A stretch of 64,000 nt of DNA from Clostridium sp. CAG:567 (GCA_000437855.1 FR902206.1:1-64000), one strand, 5' to 3'; shown: positions 7,678 through 16,854, counted from the first letter of the stretch. Translations and numbers: made by a program. The notes: a model not told the origin generated them from the sequence alone.

Positions 7678-8568
7678 TTATTTATTTTCTCTTATAAATT
7701 TTACTAATTGATTTAATTCTTTAAACTTATTTTTCTTATTTATATATACACCATATTCTATCGGTGGAATTTTAAATTCTGTTGTCAACTCTGATATTTC
7801 TTTATTATTCAATTCCTTTTCTATATATTGTTTACTTATAAGCCCAACAACCTCATTATTTTCTTCTATTATATCTAACATAGCATTATATGTAATATGC
7901 TTTGCATTTACTAATTTATCTTCTTCTATTTGTAATGCGTTAATAAAATTATTGGTTGTTACAGACCCCTTTCTAGGCAAACATATTTGCATATCTATTA
8001 TATCTTCAATTCTAATTTTCTTTCCTAATAATTTTGAATTATTATTAACTACTAAAATATCTTGAATTTCTCCAATATTTATAAATTCTATTTTATTATG
8101 ATTATAGTTATCTGTTTTTTTTGAAATAATAATATCAAGTTTTTCATTTTCTAGTTTGCTTATCATATCAGATAAATCTGGAGCTAGCATATTTATTAAA
8201 TCTGTATCAGATATATTAATTGTAATATTCTCATTAATATTAGAAAATTTAGTTAATATTTTACTAAACATTTTGTACATACTTACATGTACTCCTAAAT
8301 TTATATTTCTGTTTTTTCCATATTTAATAAAAATACTATTTAGCGTTTCTACCGCTTCTTTTGCTTCTTCATATATTTTTTGACCATCAGAAGTTAATTC
8401 TATTCCATGATTAGTTCTATTAAATAGTCTTAATTCAAGAGCATTTTCTAAATTTTTAATGTGTTTTGTAACAGCTGGCTGAGAAATATTTAATTTTTCA
8501 CTTGCCTTTGTTATATTTTTCTCGTTTGCAACAATTGTAAATATTCTATATAATTCTAAATCTACCAT
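7678..8568 (-). CDS. LysR-family transcriptional regulator
   Basis: Residues 1-60 form a LysR winged HTH (IFTIVANEKNITKASEKLNISQPAVTKHI), and residues 90-296 form the periplasmic-binding-like effector domain. The 296-residue length is normal for the family. It starts 2 nt after the stop of the MBL-fold gene, so the two are translated together. This is unusual, as most LysR genes are divergent from their targets; here regulator and enzyme may be induced together. No effector can be named from the sequence. Confidence 0.9.
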   Translation of the reverse strand: MVDLELYRIFTIVANEKNITKASEKLNISQPAVTKHIKNLENALELRLFNRTNHGIELTSDGQKIYEEAKEAVETLNSIFIKYGKNRNINLGVHVSMYKMFSKILTKFSNINENITINISDTDLINMLAPDLSDMISKLENEKLDIIISKKTDNYNHNKIEFINIGEIQDILVVNNNSKLLGKKIRIEDIIDMQICLPRKGSVTTNNFINALQIEEDKLVNAKHITYNAMLDIIEENNEVVGLISKQYIEKELNNKEISELTTEFKIPPIEYGVYINKKNKFKELNQLVKFIRENK

Positions 8569-8570
8569 AT

Positions 8571-9392
8571 TTAAATCTCTCTTTCTACTTGTTTTTGGTC
8601 TAATAAATATTCCTCTCCTACTCTCATTGTTTTTGCTCTATATGGCATACGTTTCTCAAATTCCTGACAAACTTCATCTGATGTGCAATGTGCTAAATAA
8701 ACACCTTGAACATTATTATTTTGCATATATGATATTGTTTCTAAAGTACTTTCATCCACATTCTTTAAGTGAAAACCTCCTATAACTGCCAGTATATTTC
8801 TTTCACCTGTTATTTTTTTTGCAAATTCAACCGTATTGCATATTCCACTATGTGCACAACCTGATATTACAATTAAACCTTTTGAAGTCTTTATTGCAAT
8901 CCCTGTGTCATCTATTGCTACATCATCAGTACCATCTTCTTTTGTCATTGGAAAACTCTTTGTTTCAAAATCAGTTTTTCTTTCTATTTGACCTAAAAAG
9001 AAAATATTTTCTGTTATTTTATATGGTTCTGTAGTTTGTATTAAATCAAACTTTTCTGATAATTCTTCTACCTTTTGATTTAATCCTCCATAATTTCCTG
9101 TTCTTTTACTTACTCTATAACAATCGCATCCCGGACAGCATATTAAAGGAATCTTTTTATCTATATGTTTTAAACCATTTCCATGGTCATAATGTCCATG
9201 ACTTAATACGATTGTATCTAGATCATCTAAATTTACACCTAATTTTTTAGCATTTTTCTTAAATATATCAGTTTGTCCTGCATCTAACAAAATTTTATAT
9301 CCATCAACTTCAATATATAATGAAAGTCCATGTTCATTTTCTAATTGTGGATTATTTTTTCTATTATCATTTAAAACAACTATTCTAACCAT
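8571..9392 (-). CDS. MBL-fold metallohydrolase
   Basis: This 273-residue metallo-beta-lactamase-fold protein has the metal motif SHGHYDHGNG, a further ligand region ISGCAHSGICN, and GGFHL. It resembles the stand-alone family often annotated as dihydropterin ribofuranosyl-aminobenzene phosphate synthase-like. CPGCDCYR near residue 90 adds cysteines that could bind metal. A TAGGAGGAATAT ribosome site precedes the ATG. With the coupled LysR regulator it forms a two-gene operon ended by a strong hairpin. The physiological substrate is unknown. Confidence 0.85.
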   Translation of the reverse strand: MVRIVVLNDNRKNNPQLENEHGLSLYIEVDGYKILLDAGQTDIFKKNAKKLGVNLDDLDTIVLSHGHYDHGNGLKHIDKKIPLICCPGCDCYRVSKRTGNYGGLNQKVEELSEKFDLIQTTEPYKITENIFFLGQIERKTDFETKSFPMTKEDGTDDVAIDDTGIAIKTSKGLIVISGCAHSGICNTVEFAKKITGERNILAVIGGFHLKNVDESTLETISYMQNNNVQGVYLAHCTSDEVCQEFEKRMPYRAKTMRVGEEYLLDQKQVEREI

Positions 9393-9562
9393 ATATTCCT
9401 CCTAAAACTTATATTACAATTTTAACATATTTTTCTATTTTTGTATATGTTTTAAACCAAAACGCTTTTATTTATAACAGATTTTTCTTAATTATTATGT
9501 TATATAATTTAAGTTCTTTTGTCCATTTAAATAGATGAATTTTTCAATTTAGACTTCAAATT

Positions 9563-9720
9563 TGCCTTCTAGATTACTTTAATAAGTGAGAAAATTATTT
9601 TTCACCTTTTATACATTAATAAAAAAATTTTAGGAAATTTTCAAATTAGGGTTTATTTTTTCCTTCTAAGTGACTGTACAAGTGAGAGGATATTTTCTCA
9701 ATTGTTTTTTTACATTAATT
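9563..9720. repeat. Two imperfect ~57-nt direct repeats upstream of excisionase
   Basis: Copies at about 9565-9620 and 9662-9719 share CCTTCTA, AAGTGAGA, a T/A-rich centre with TCA, and TACATTAAT in the same order and spacing. The 390-bp gap between the MBL gene and the excisionase contains no gene. Repeats next to xis genes in ICEs often serve as arm sites for integrase or excisionase; that role here is inferred. Confidence 0.5.
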
Positions 9721-9784
9721 ATTTCTATTTAATACCCACTTTAGAAATGTACATTAACCAAAAATTATGAAAGGAGGAATGCTT

Positions 9785-9988
9785 ATGCAAAGTAGTTTTA
9801 AAGCAAAAGAAGATTTACCAGCTGTATTATCTGCAAAAGATATTAGTAAATATTTAGGAATATCAAAAGCTAATTCATATCAACTTATGGATAGCAAAGG
9901 ATTTCCTATATTGAGAATTGGTAAAAGAAAACTTGTACCCAAAGATAAATTTTTGATTTGGATTAACAACAATTTAAATTTTAATTAA
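9785..9988 (+). CDS. xis: Excisionase-like helix-turn-helix protein (Tn916 Xis type)
   Basis: This ~67-residue protein has an HTH_17 domain: AVLSAKDISKYLGISKANSYQLMDSKGF, then RIGKRKLVPKDKFLIWI. Such proteins bend att DNA and direct integrase toward excision. ATG 9785 is preferred over ATG 9767 and 9779, because AAAGGAGG lies at 9770-9777. In Tn916-like elements xis is followed immediately by int; here an IS256-family copy begins 27 bp downstream and no integrase follows, so the element is stranded. Confidence 0.8.
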   Translation: MQSSFKAKEDLPAVLSAKDISKYLGISKANSYQLMDSKGFPILRIGKRKLVPKDKFLIWINNNLNFN

Positions 9989-10014
9989 CGTCATTTCTTC
10001 TTTTGTTTTTCGAA

Positions 10015-11502
10015 TATATAGAAAAATTTGTGTAAAGTTTAAAAATACACCTTCTTATGATATTATATAAATGTCATAAGGAGGTTTTTTATATGGCAAA
10101 AAGAGAAAAATAAGTGAAGAAAGAAGAAAATTGATTAAGGAATTCATAAGTAGTAATGAATTAAAGACGGCTGGTGATGTTGAAGATGCATTGAAAAATT
10201 TATTCAAAGATACACTTCAAGAAATGTTAAATGCCGAATTAACAGAGCATCTAGGTTACGAAAAAAATGAATATACAGATGACAACGAGAATTATAGAAA
10301 TGGATATTCTAATAAAACCATACATTCATCTCAAGGAGATATATAGTTAAATGTTCCAAGAGATAGACAAGGAAGTTTTGATCCAATAGTTGTTGAAAAA
10401 GGACAAAAAGATATTTCAAACATTGAAAATAAAATAATAATAATGTATGCAAGAGGAATGTCAAATAAGGATATCCATGACCAAATAGAAGAAATATATG
10501 GCGTAAAAATAAGTCTAGACATGGTAACAGCCATAACAGATAAAATAATACCAGAAATACAAGAATGGAAACAAAGACAATTAAATGAGCAATATGCAAT
10601 AGTATTTGTAGATGCAACATATTTTAGTGTTAAAGAAAATGGAGTTGTAGTGAAAAAAGCCGTATATATAGCATTAGGAGTAGCAATGGAAGGAGAAAAA
10701 GAAATACTTGGATTTTACATAGGAGATTCAGAAAGTGCAAAATATTGGATGAGTGTACTTAATGAATTTAAAAATCGAGGATTAAAGGATATTCTAATAA
10801 TGTGTGCAGATGGCTTAAAGGGATTAAAAGAAGCAATAGCAGCAGTATATCCAAAGACTGAATTTCAAAGTTGTATAGTACATTTAATTAGAAATACATT
10901 GAAATATGTTTCGTACAAAGATAGAAAAGAATTAGCACAAGATTTGAAGTTAATATATACAGCATCAAGAGAAGACGAAGCATATAGCAATTTACAGGAG
11001 TTAAAAGAAAAATGGTCAAAAAGAAAAGTTTCATTAGAAAATTGGGAAAATAATTTGGATAATGTACAGCCATTCTTCAAATATAGACCACAAACAAGGA
11101 AAATTATGTATACAGCAAATGCAATAGAAAGTTTAAATAATTGTTACAAAAGATTAAATAAAGGAAGACGAGTATTTCCAACGGTTCAAGCATTAGAAAA
11201 AGGTATGTATTTATCAACTCAAATGATTATTGAAAAATGGACTAGTAGATACGCAAATTTGGGTGTAACATTGGCAGAATTAAATATTTATTTTCCAGAT
11301 AGGGTTATTATTGACTAATTGAAAAAGGCTAATTTTAAGCCTGCTAAAATCGAAATTTCAGCAGGCTTAAAAATCATACCTTGACAAATTTAAATTTGTC
11401 ATTTATATTAATTTTTGTTAAAAACATAAATAAATTTTTTCATATTTATGTTTTATATCATAAGAAGTTTAAAGTTTACACAAACTTTTCGATACTCTCA
11501 TT
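10015..11502 (+). mobile_element. IS256-family insertion sequence, decayed
   Basis: The left end ATAGAAAAATTTGTGTAAAG near 10015 is matched by an inverted right end near 11478-11502 (ACACAAACTTTTCGATACTC). The two repeats share about 20 of 25 positions, plus CTTCTTATGATAT further inside each end. Between them lies one broken transposase gene followed by a hairpin (11333-11372, TTTTAAGCCTGCT/AGCAGGCTTAAAA). The insertion separates an excisionase from whatever followed it. I could not define target duplications confidently. Confidence 0.8.
10093..11318 (+). pseudogene. IS256-family transposase with frameshift and in-frame amber stop
   Basis: The ATG at 10093 gives only MAKREK then stop; loss of one A in the 10106-10110 run would restore the frame ISEERRKLIKEF. 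A second lesion is TAG at 10344-10346 between SSQGDI and LNVPRDRQG, in frame with the remaining 324 residues. The DDE residues are still readable: VFVDATYF, MCADGLKG, and NAIESLNN. Two independent lesions make an active product unlikely unless one is a sequencing error in a homopolymer. Confidence 0.88.
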
Positions 11503-11534
11503 TACTATGGTCTCAAAGTTCCCACTTATACTTT

Positions 11535-12173
11535 TTATTGTTTTTCTTTATTCCTATTTATTAATTCTTCTACAGCTTTATAAACTCCTGTGTATGGATT
11601 ACAAGTTTCGCTGTCTAATGCTTGTCCTTCTTTTAATTGATATTGTTCTAATCTTTTAGCATTTTCAATAGCTTGTCCTGTTAAATCTTTAACAGTTAAA
11701 TATGTATTATTGATCTTTGAATAATTTGGTATTTTTCTTGCCAATTCCTCCTTCAAAGCCTTATTTGAAACAAATACTTTTGTAGTAAATCCGAAGTGTA
11801 GCAAAAACCATAATTCGAATGTAGGAGTTGAAGTTATTATTTCAACCCCATTCTCTGCTGCTAAACTTTTTGCTTCTTCTATTCGTTGTTTCTTATTTTG
11901 TCCTACATCCGTATCAAATACCGCATAAACTTTATCATTTTCTTCTAATTCAATTTCATTGCTCTTGATAAAATTTATTAAATCTTGCACAATTCCTATA
12001 GGGTCTGTGCTATTTCCTTTAGAAAATTTAATAATACATTGTCGACTATTGAAATTATTAAAATATATTTTTTCAGTTTTATTTTTTCCTTCACATCCAA
12101 TTATAACAAATGGATTTCTTTTTCTTTTCTCAGTATTTCTTCTTCTTTGTTCAAATCTTCTCATTCCTGCCAT
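11535..12173 (-). CDS. RloB-like protein, AbiL-type defence partner
   Basis: This 212-residue protein matches the RloB family: FVIIGCEGKNKTEKIYF at the N-terminus, then KVYAVFDTDVGQNKK and TPTFELWFLLHF. The acidic residues in EGKNKTE and DTD resemble a TOPRIM-like active site. Its start overlaps the end of the AAA ATPase by 13 bp, so they are coupled. An AAA ATPase plus RloB protein is the layout of the lactococcal AbiL abortive-infection pair. An effector nuclease role is likely but inferred. Confidence 0.82.
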   Translation of the reverse strand: MAGMRRFEQRRRNTEKRKRNPFVIIGCEGKNKTEKIYFNNFNSRQCIIKFSKGNSTDPIGIVQDLINFIKSNEIELEENDKVYAVFDTDVGQNKKQRIEEAKSLAAENGVEIITSTPTFELWFLLHFGFTTKVFVSNKALKEELARKIPNYSKINNTYLTVKDLTGQAIENAKRLEQYQLKEGQALDSETCNPYTGVYKAVEELINRNKEKQ

Positions 12174-13444
12174 AAGCTATCACCTGTGGCTACAAAAGGG
12201 ATTGCTCCATATCTTCCATTTAAATATCCTTTCTGAATATTTTCTGTTTTTCTTACTGAAAAATCATCTAATGGATATAATTCAGTAGCACCTTTCTTTG
12301 GATCTTTTTCTGCAAACCATATCTGATCTCTTCTAAATAGATCTAATGATAATAAGTTTGTATCATGTGTATTAAATATTAACTGAGCATTTCCTTTATT
12401 TATTTCTGAATTATGGAAAAATTTGATTATCATTTCTACTAAACTTGGATGTAAACTTCTTTCTATTTCATCAATTCCAAATATCTTGCCTCTCTCAAAT
12501 ACATTTTTTAACAATGGAGCCATTGCAAATATTATTTTAGTTCCAGAAGATTCATTTGCTAAATCTAAGTTGTATACTTTTGTTTCCCCGTTTTCACTTG
12601 TAATTTCATGAGACATAGTTATACTTTTTATTATGGTTGTTTTTGGTGTAATTACATGTGGTGGAACATTCATGCTTCTTAATTGCATTATCATATTTGC
12701 ATCCATTTCAGCTTCTTCTATTTCTATATTATAGTCTTTAATAACAATATCTGCTTCTTCCAACAATTTTAATGTGAATTTTTTTAGGCTTTCATTTTCA
12801 TCATCATTATTATAAGCTTCTATTGAAAATGGATTAAGTTCATTACCTCCTATATAAGTATCAATCATTTCTGCAAACCATAAATATGGTGCTCTTGTTT
12901 TATCATAATTCCATGTTGTTGCAGTTGCTAGGAATAATTTGTTTTCTAGGTTTTGACTTTTAATTGAATTTAATTTTCCTTCATCAGACTGTAAGAATTT
13001 ATATTCTTCACCTGTTCTTTCAAATATTCTGGTCGCTTTTGCTGAAAAATACTGATATAAATACTCTTCATGTATTTTATTTTTATCTGCTTTAAAACCA
13101 TATACATATTTACTATTATTTGTATAAAAAATAAATTCAAATTCGCATGGTTCCACTTTTGTTTTATCATCAAATGCAAATGGTTCCATCTGCATTAATT
13201 TTTCCCCAGGTTGTCTATTGTTTGATAATCTAACCATCATTATTGCAGCAGAAAATGCACTTATCAAATTAGTTTTTCCTGATGCATTTGCTCCATATAA
13301 AGCTGTAGTTTTTAATATTCTTTCATTGGTTTCATTGAGCGTAACTATATTCTCAATATTTTCATCACCAGTTCCTGCTTCCATACTAAAAACCTGTTCT
13401 TCTTTAAATGATTTGTAATTTTTAACACTAAATTGAATTAACAT
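12161..13444 (-). CDS. AAA/OLD-like ATPase, AbiL-type defence component
   Basis: This is a 427-residue SMC-like ATPase. Walker A is ALYGANASGKTNLI at residues ~47-60, the signature region is NESSGTKI, Walker B is IFGIDEIERSLHPSLV, and an H-motif is FNTHDTNLL. This pattern fits RloA/AbiLi-type ATPases, which sense phage and activate a coupled toxic partner. ATG 13444 is chosen because GAGAGGTG lies 6 nt upstream; the GTG at 13453 overlaps it. The gene overlaps the RloB-like gene and is divergent from a small basic protein gene. Both ATPase motifs look intact. Confidence 0.85.
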   Translation of the reverse strand: MLIQFSVKNYKSFKEEQVFSMEAGTGDENIENIVTLNETNERILKTTALYGANASGKTNLISAFSAAIMMVRLSNNRQPGEKLMQMEPFAFDDKTKVEPCEFEFIFYTNNSKYVYGFKADKNKIHEEYLYQYFSAKATRIFERTGEEYKFLQSDEGKLNSIKSQNLENKLFLATATTWNYDKTRAPYLWFAEMIDTYIGGNELNPFSIEAYNNDDENESLKKFTLKLLEEADIVIKDYNIEIEEAEMDANMIMQLRSMNVPPHVITPKTTIIKSITMSHEITSENGETKVYNLDLANESSGTKIIFAMAPLLKNVFERGKIFGIDEIERSLHPSLVEMIIKFFHNSEINKGNAQLIFNTHDTNLLSLDLFRRDQIWFAEKDPKKGATELYPLDDFSVRKTENIQKGYLNGRYGAIPFVATGDSLWQE

Positions 13445-13554
13445 TTCTCTCACCTCTCTTTATATATTATACTCTATTTTTCAAAAAATGCAAGTGATTT
13501 CAATATTATTTTTATCTTTTTTGTATTTTTTATGCAAATGTTTTAAAAATAATA

Positions 13555-13583
13555 TTGATTTTCTATGTTTTATCTGTTATAAT
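13555..13583 (+). promoter_or_regulatory. Sigma-A-type promoter for small protein gene
   Basis: TTGATT at 13555 and TATAAT at 13578 are separated by 17 bp, about 75 bp before the 48-residue gene. The rest of the gap to the AAA ATPase gene is AT-rich and has no other gene. Confidence 0.6.
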
Positions 13584-13656
13584 TAGCTTATCATCAAATT
13601 TTTAGAATAAAGTCAAATGGAGGAAGGATTTTAATCCTAGAAAGGCGGTGATATTT

Positions 13657-13803
13657 ATGGCAGGATGTAAAAAGACATCTGCAGGAATTGCTTCTAAAGC
13701 TTCAGAAGTTTTAAGAGATGGTAGATCTTCAGCAAGAACAAAATCTATTGCTGGTTCTGCACTTTCACAGAGGCAACCAAAACATTCACATAAGAAAAAA
13801 TAA
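13657..13803 (+). CDS. 48-residue basic small protein (SKAS-VLRDGRS type)
   Basis: The frame begins MAGCKKTSAGIASKASEVL and ends in a basic HSHKKK tail. The central pattern SKASEVLRDGRSSARTKS and GSALSQ resembles a widespread short protein often found on mobile DNA, whose function I do not know. An AAAGGCGGTG ribosome site and a good promoter precede it. It is divergent from the AbiL-like pair and precedes a PD-(D/E)XK nuclease gene on the other strand, so a defence-related role is possible. A weak hairpin follows at 13815-13839, AGCAGAC/GTCTGCT. Confidence 0.65.
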   Translation: MAGCKKTSAGIASKASEVLRDGRSSARTKSIAGSALSQRQPKHSHKKK

Positions 13804-13898
13804 TTAAATTGGAAGAGCAGACTCATTAATGGTCTGCTCCATATCATCTGCTTTTTTGTGTCTACTTTTTGTTGACAACTTCACTCTTTAAGCTCTGT

Positions 13899-14984
13899 CT
13901 ATTTTACTTGTTTTTTTCTACTACCAATTACCTTATCTATTGCCTCATTATTCTCTTCTGCTATTTTATACATTTCTTCAACAATTTTGTTCAAATTTTC
14001 AATAATACTTTTTGAATCATTCATTCTATAACTCTCTGTTTTAAATGTACGATGTTTGATTTCTGGAAATATATTTCTCGTTTTTCCTTCATTATGTATC
14101 GCAAAAATTATTTTAACATTATTTCCAATTATTCCATCTTCGTTCCACAAAATCTCATAATGTATACCACTATACTGTTCATTTGTCCAGCTCTTCTTCC
14201 AAATTTGAATACATTTCCATTTGTTATTAGTATATACCTCAAAATTTTCGCCAAATTTACGTTTAACTATTTCTTCCAGCTTTTCTGCTATTACTTCAGA
14301 TTGCTTTTTATAATTTGAAATCATTGTATCTATTATTTTTTGATTATCAATATATACTTCCACATCTTCTGTTATTTCTAATTGTGCCTCATTCATTAAA
14401 TATCCCTCCACATGTTTAATAAAATCTTCTATAAAGCAATAGTTTTCTTGTTCTTTTAAATCATATTTTGTAACGTTTTTCAGTATTTCTACTATTTGGC
14501 TATATGTAACATGTGCAAATTTTTCATTTACCATTATAGTAGGATTATATTTAGGTTTAATACAAATATACTTTATAGGTTTTATATTTCTTTCTAAATC
14601 TTTTTCATACTTAACTGATTGAATGTCATTTTCCATAGAATTTATCTTGTTTTCTATTACTATTACAAAAGTTGAAAATTCAATCTTAATATCTATCCTA
14701 CTTCTCTCTGAAATAGCCTCTTCCAGTTCTATGTTTTCAAAATATGTGTTTTCATTTTCTAATAATTCACAAAAATTCTTCTCATCCTCTGGAATTTTAG
14801 AAACATTTAGCAATTCTTTTATGATCTTTGTTGTAGTATTTTGCGGGTTTAATAGAAATGCTAAACATCTTGAAATTGTTACCTCATCAAACTTTTTATT
14901 GATAATACTTAAAAATGTATTTGGCATCTTTTTTATTCTAATTCTTTTAAGTTTTCTATCTATTTTTTCAAGTTCAGCTTTCAT
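13899..14984 (-). CDS. PD-(D/E)XK nuclease superfamily protein (PDDEXK_4-like)
   Basis: This is a 361-residue protein. The motif RIDIKIEFSTFVIVIENKIN at residues ~95-115 gives the Asp and Glu-x-Lys of a PD-(D/E)XK active site, preceded by FLLNPQN, as in the PDDEXK_4 group. The C-terminal half is variable and probably binds target or partner. It is a single gene between the AbiL-like operon and a GNAT gene, and may be a stand-alone defence nuclease. An AAGGAAAAAG ribosome site precedes ATG. No methyltransferase is nearby, so classical restriction-modification is unlikely. Confidence 0.75.
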   Translation of the reverse strand: MKAELEKIDRKLKRIRIKKMPNTFLSIINKKFDEVTISRCLAFLLNPQNTTTKIIKELLNVSKIPEDEKNFCELLENENTYFENIELEEAISERSRIDIKIEFSTFVIVIENKINSMENDIQSVKYEKDLERNIKPIKYICIKPKYNPTIMVNEKFAHVTYSQIVEILKNVTKYDLKEQENYCFIEDFIKHVEGYLMNEAQLEITEDVEVYIDNQKIIDTMISNYKKQSEVIAEKLEEIVKRKFGENFEVYTNNKWKCIQIWKKSWTNEQYSGIHYEILWNEDGIIGNNVKIIFAIHNEGKTRNIFPEIKHRTFKTESYRMNDSKSIIENLNKIVEEMYKIAEENNEAIDKVIGSRKKQVK

Positions 14985-15130
14985 CTTTTTCCTTCCTTTT
15001 TTATGCTCCTATCTTTTCATCTCATATTCTATCATAATTTTCTAGTTTGTTCCACTTATTTTGTTAAAATTTTTATGATATAATATATCAAAATAATTTT
15101 TAACAAAATCTTATGCAAGGAGGTAATACA

Positions 15131-15604
15131 GTGAAAATAATAGAATATGAAGATAGATATGCTGAAGAAATATCAAAAATTATTATACAAAACCTATTAG
15201 AAGTAAACTCAAAAGATTACGGCATTGAATTTGTTCAAAACTTTTCTAAAGAATTTACACCTGAAAAAATTCGAAAAGTTCTTCCTGAAAGAACAAAAGC
15301 CTTTGTAGCTTTAGAAAATCACAAAGTTGTTGGTACAGCTAGCATTGATAAATCATGGTATAACGATAATGGAGAGTATTGGATACTGGCTGTATTTGTT
15401 GACACAGCTCACCACAAGCAAGGTATAGGTAAAATGTTAATTAATGAAATTGAAAAATTTGCTTTAACCATTCCTGCAAAAAAACTGGTAATTCCCGCCT
15501 CTATTACTGGATGTGAGTTTTATCACAAACTAGGATATGAGTATGCTAATAACAAAAAGGAATTAAATGAAGAACAAATGTATATAATGGAAAAATATTT
15601 ATAG
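15131..15604 (+). CDS. GNAT-family N-acetyltransferase
   Basis: This ~157-residue acetyltransferase carries the acetyl-CoA binding segment AVFVDTAHHKQGIGKMLINEIE (Q-x-x-G-I-G-x-x-L pattern) and the late motif CEFYHKLGYEY. GTG 15131 is chosen over ATG 15113 because AAGGAGG sits at 15117-15123. The acceptor substrate cannot be read. It stands alone between two minus-strand genes and ends in a strong bidirectional terminator. Confidence 0.85.
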   Translation: MKIIEYEDRYAEEISKIIIQNLLEVNSKDYGIEFVQNFSKEFTPEKIRKVLPERTKAFVALENHKVVGTASIDKSWYNDNGEYWILAVFVDTAHHKQGIGKMLINEIEKFALTIPAKKLVIPASITGCEFYHKLGYEYANNKKELNEEQMYIMEKYL

Positions 15605-15610
15605 CAGATA

Positions 15611-15646
15611 AAAAGTAGATGAATTAATATTCTCATCTACTTTTTA
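15611..15646. terminator. Bidirectional terminator
   Basis: AAAAGTAGATGA and TCATCTACTTTTT form a 12-bp stem with T-runs on both strands. It serves the GNAT gene and the convergent ABC-F remnant. Confidence 0.85.
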
Positions 15647-15665
15647 TTATAAATTTAATATTCTA

Positions 15666-16647
15666 CTATAACTCAATTTCTCTTTCCGCAATTTTTCTCG
15701 CAAAATACCTATCATGTGAAACAAATAATATAGTTCCTGAATACGCCTTTAAGTTATCTTCAAGTATTTCTCTTGTTGAAATATCCAAATGATTAGTTGG
15801 CTCATCCAGTATTAAAAAATTGGTTTGCTTAATTACTAGTTCAGCAATTAAAAGTCTTACTCTTTCTCCTCCAGATAATTCTTTCATCCTTTTAAAAACA
15901 TTTTCCCCGTAAAACATATATCTAGCTAAAATTGTTCTTGCCTGTGTTTCACTGCCACCAAAATTTTTCAAGAAGTACTCTAATATTGTATCAGATTCAT
16001 TTTGAAACTTTATTTCCTGAGGAATATATCCAATTTTTACTGATGGATTTATTTTTATTTCTCCACTAAAATCATTATCCTTGCCCAAAATTATTTTTAT
16101 AAGTGTTGATTTTCCAGAGCCATTTTTGCCTTTTAATTGCACTTTTTCTCCTCCACTTAATGTGTTATATTCTTTCTTTAAAAAATCATCATCAAATTTA
16201 AATCCTGAACAAATCTTTTTAAATTTTTCTTCTAATTCATATCCTCCTAAAGCAATATATTTTTCTTGCAATCTTCCATATTTTTGAAGAACTCGCTCTA
16301 AATTTTGATTTGGATTTGCCATTTCGTTTTCTAATTCTCTTAGCCTGTTTTTCATGAGAGTAAATTATTTAAAGCTTTCTTTTAGGTAATTTCCAACTAT
16401 TATATCTTCTTGTTCTTTTTCATATATTTGCTTTAAGTACCCTATAGTAGCACCTTTTCTTATATTTACATTGCCGAGTATCTTGTTTTTCATCACCACT
16501 AATTATTTTTAAAATAGTTGATTTTCCAGAGTCGTTTTCTCCGATTAGTGAAATTCTTTCTCCTGTCTTTACTTCAAAGCTTACTCCATCTAAAACGTTT
16601 TTCAAACCAAAATTCTTTTTTACATTATTTAATTCTATTTCTATCAT
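15666..16647 (-). pseudogene. Broken ABC-F protein (antibiotic-resistance type)
   Basis: The N-terminal piece (16647 down to 16420) reads [24 protein letters not shown] with a Walker [10 protein letters not shown], where the usual Gly is Asp. It then frameshifts. The second piece (16355 to 15666) has the linker, LSGGEKVQL, and then jumps straight to GKNGSGKSTLIKI of the second cassette, so the Walker B of cassette one is deleted. Cassette two is complete: LSGGERVRLL and LILDEPTNHLDI. ABC-F factors displace drugs from the ribosome; this one has two lesions and is presumably inactive. Its leader attenuator remains upstream. Confidence 0.85.
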
Positions 16648-16664
16648 CTTTTATATCTCCTTAT

Positions 16665-16760
16665 CTTTTAATTCTTAAAAATAACGAGATATATTTGCTA
16701 TAACTTTTAACTATTACAACCTATAGCAATTATCTCGTTGTAATAGCTACACAGCCGAAG
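16665..16760 (-). promoter_or_regulatory. Transcription attenuator upstream of ABC-F gene
   Basis: On the minus strand AACGAGAT-AATT-GCTATA can pair with TATAGC-AAATAT-ATCTCGTT followed by ATTTTT, a terminator. The competing pair CTATTACAA/TTGTAATAG overlaps its left arm. The leader peptide stop codon lies in the left arm of the terminator stem, the arrangement expected when a drug-stalled ribosome lets the alternative hairpin form. Confidence 0.7.
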
Positions 16761-16804
16761 CTTCTGTTTTTTATTTTGTTCATAAAATTTTGTTTTTTAT
16801 TCAT
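16730..16804 (-). CDS. 24-residue leader peptide of the ABC-F attenuator
   Basis: The frame reads MNKKQNFMNKIKNRSFG and ends AITTR, then TAA. AGGAGG is located 5-6 nt upstream of the ATG. The last codons overlap the attenuator stem. Leader peptides of this size control resistance genes for macrolide-, lincosamide- or pleuromutilin-type drugs; the inducer here is unknown. Confidence 0.65.
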   Translation of the reverse strand: MNKKQNFMNKIKNRSFGCVAITTR

Positions 16805-16819
16805 AATTTTCCTCCTATA

Positions 16820-16854
16820 ATAATAACTCCTAGCTAATCTCTAGGAGTTATTAT
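16820..16854 (-). terminator. Hairpin after tRNA-fMet fragment
   Basis: ATAATAACTCCTAG and CTAGGAGTTATTAT make a 14-bp stem with a 7-nt loop, immediately past the CCA end of the fMet fragment on the minus strand. It resembles the terminator of the original tRNA gene. Its distal arm overlaps the region just upstream of the leader peptide ribosome site. Confidence 0.6.

Noticed and set aside
11381..11659. Plus-strand frame of 92 codons after the IS element
   Set aside because: It is hydrophobic, low-complexity text overlapping the IS end and the antisense of the RloB gene; no ribosome site.
13602..13847. Minus-strand frame over the 48-residue gene
   Set aside because: It is the antisense shadow of the plus-strand gene, which has the promoter and ribosome site.
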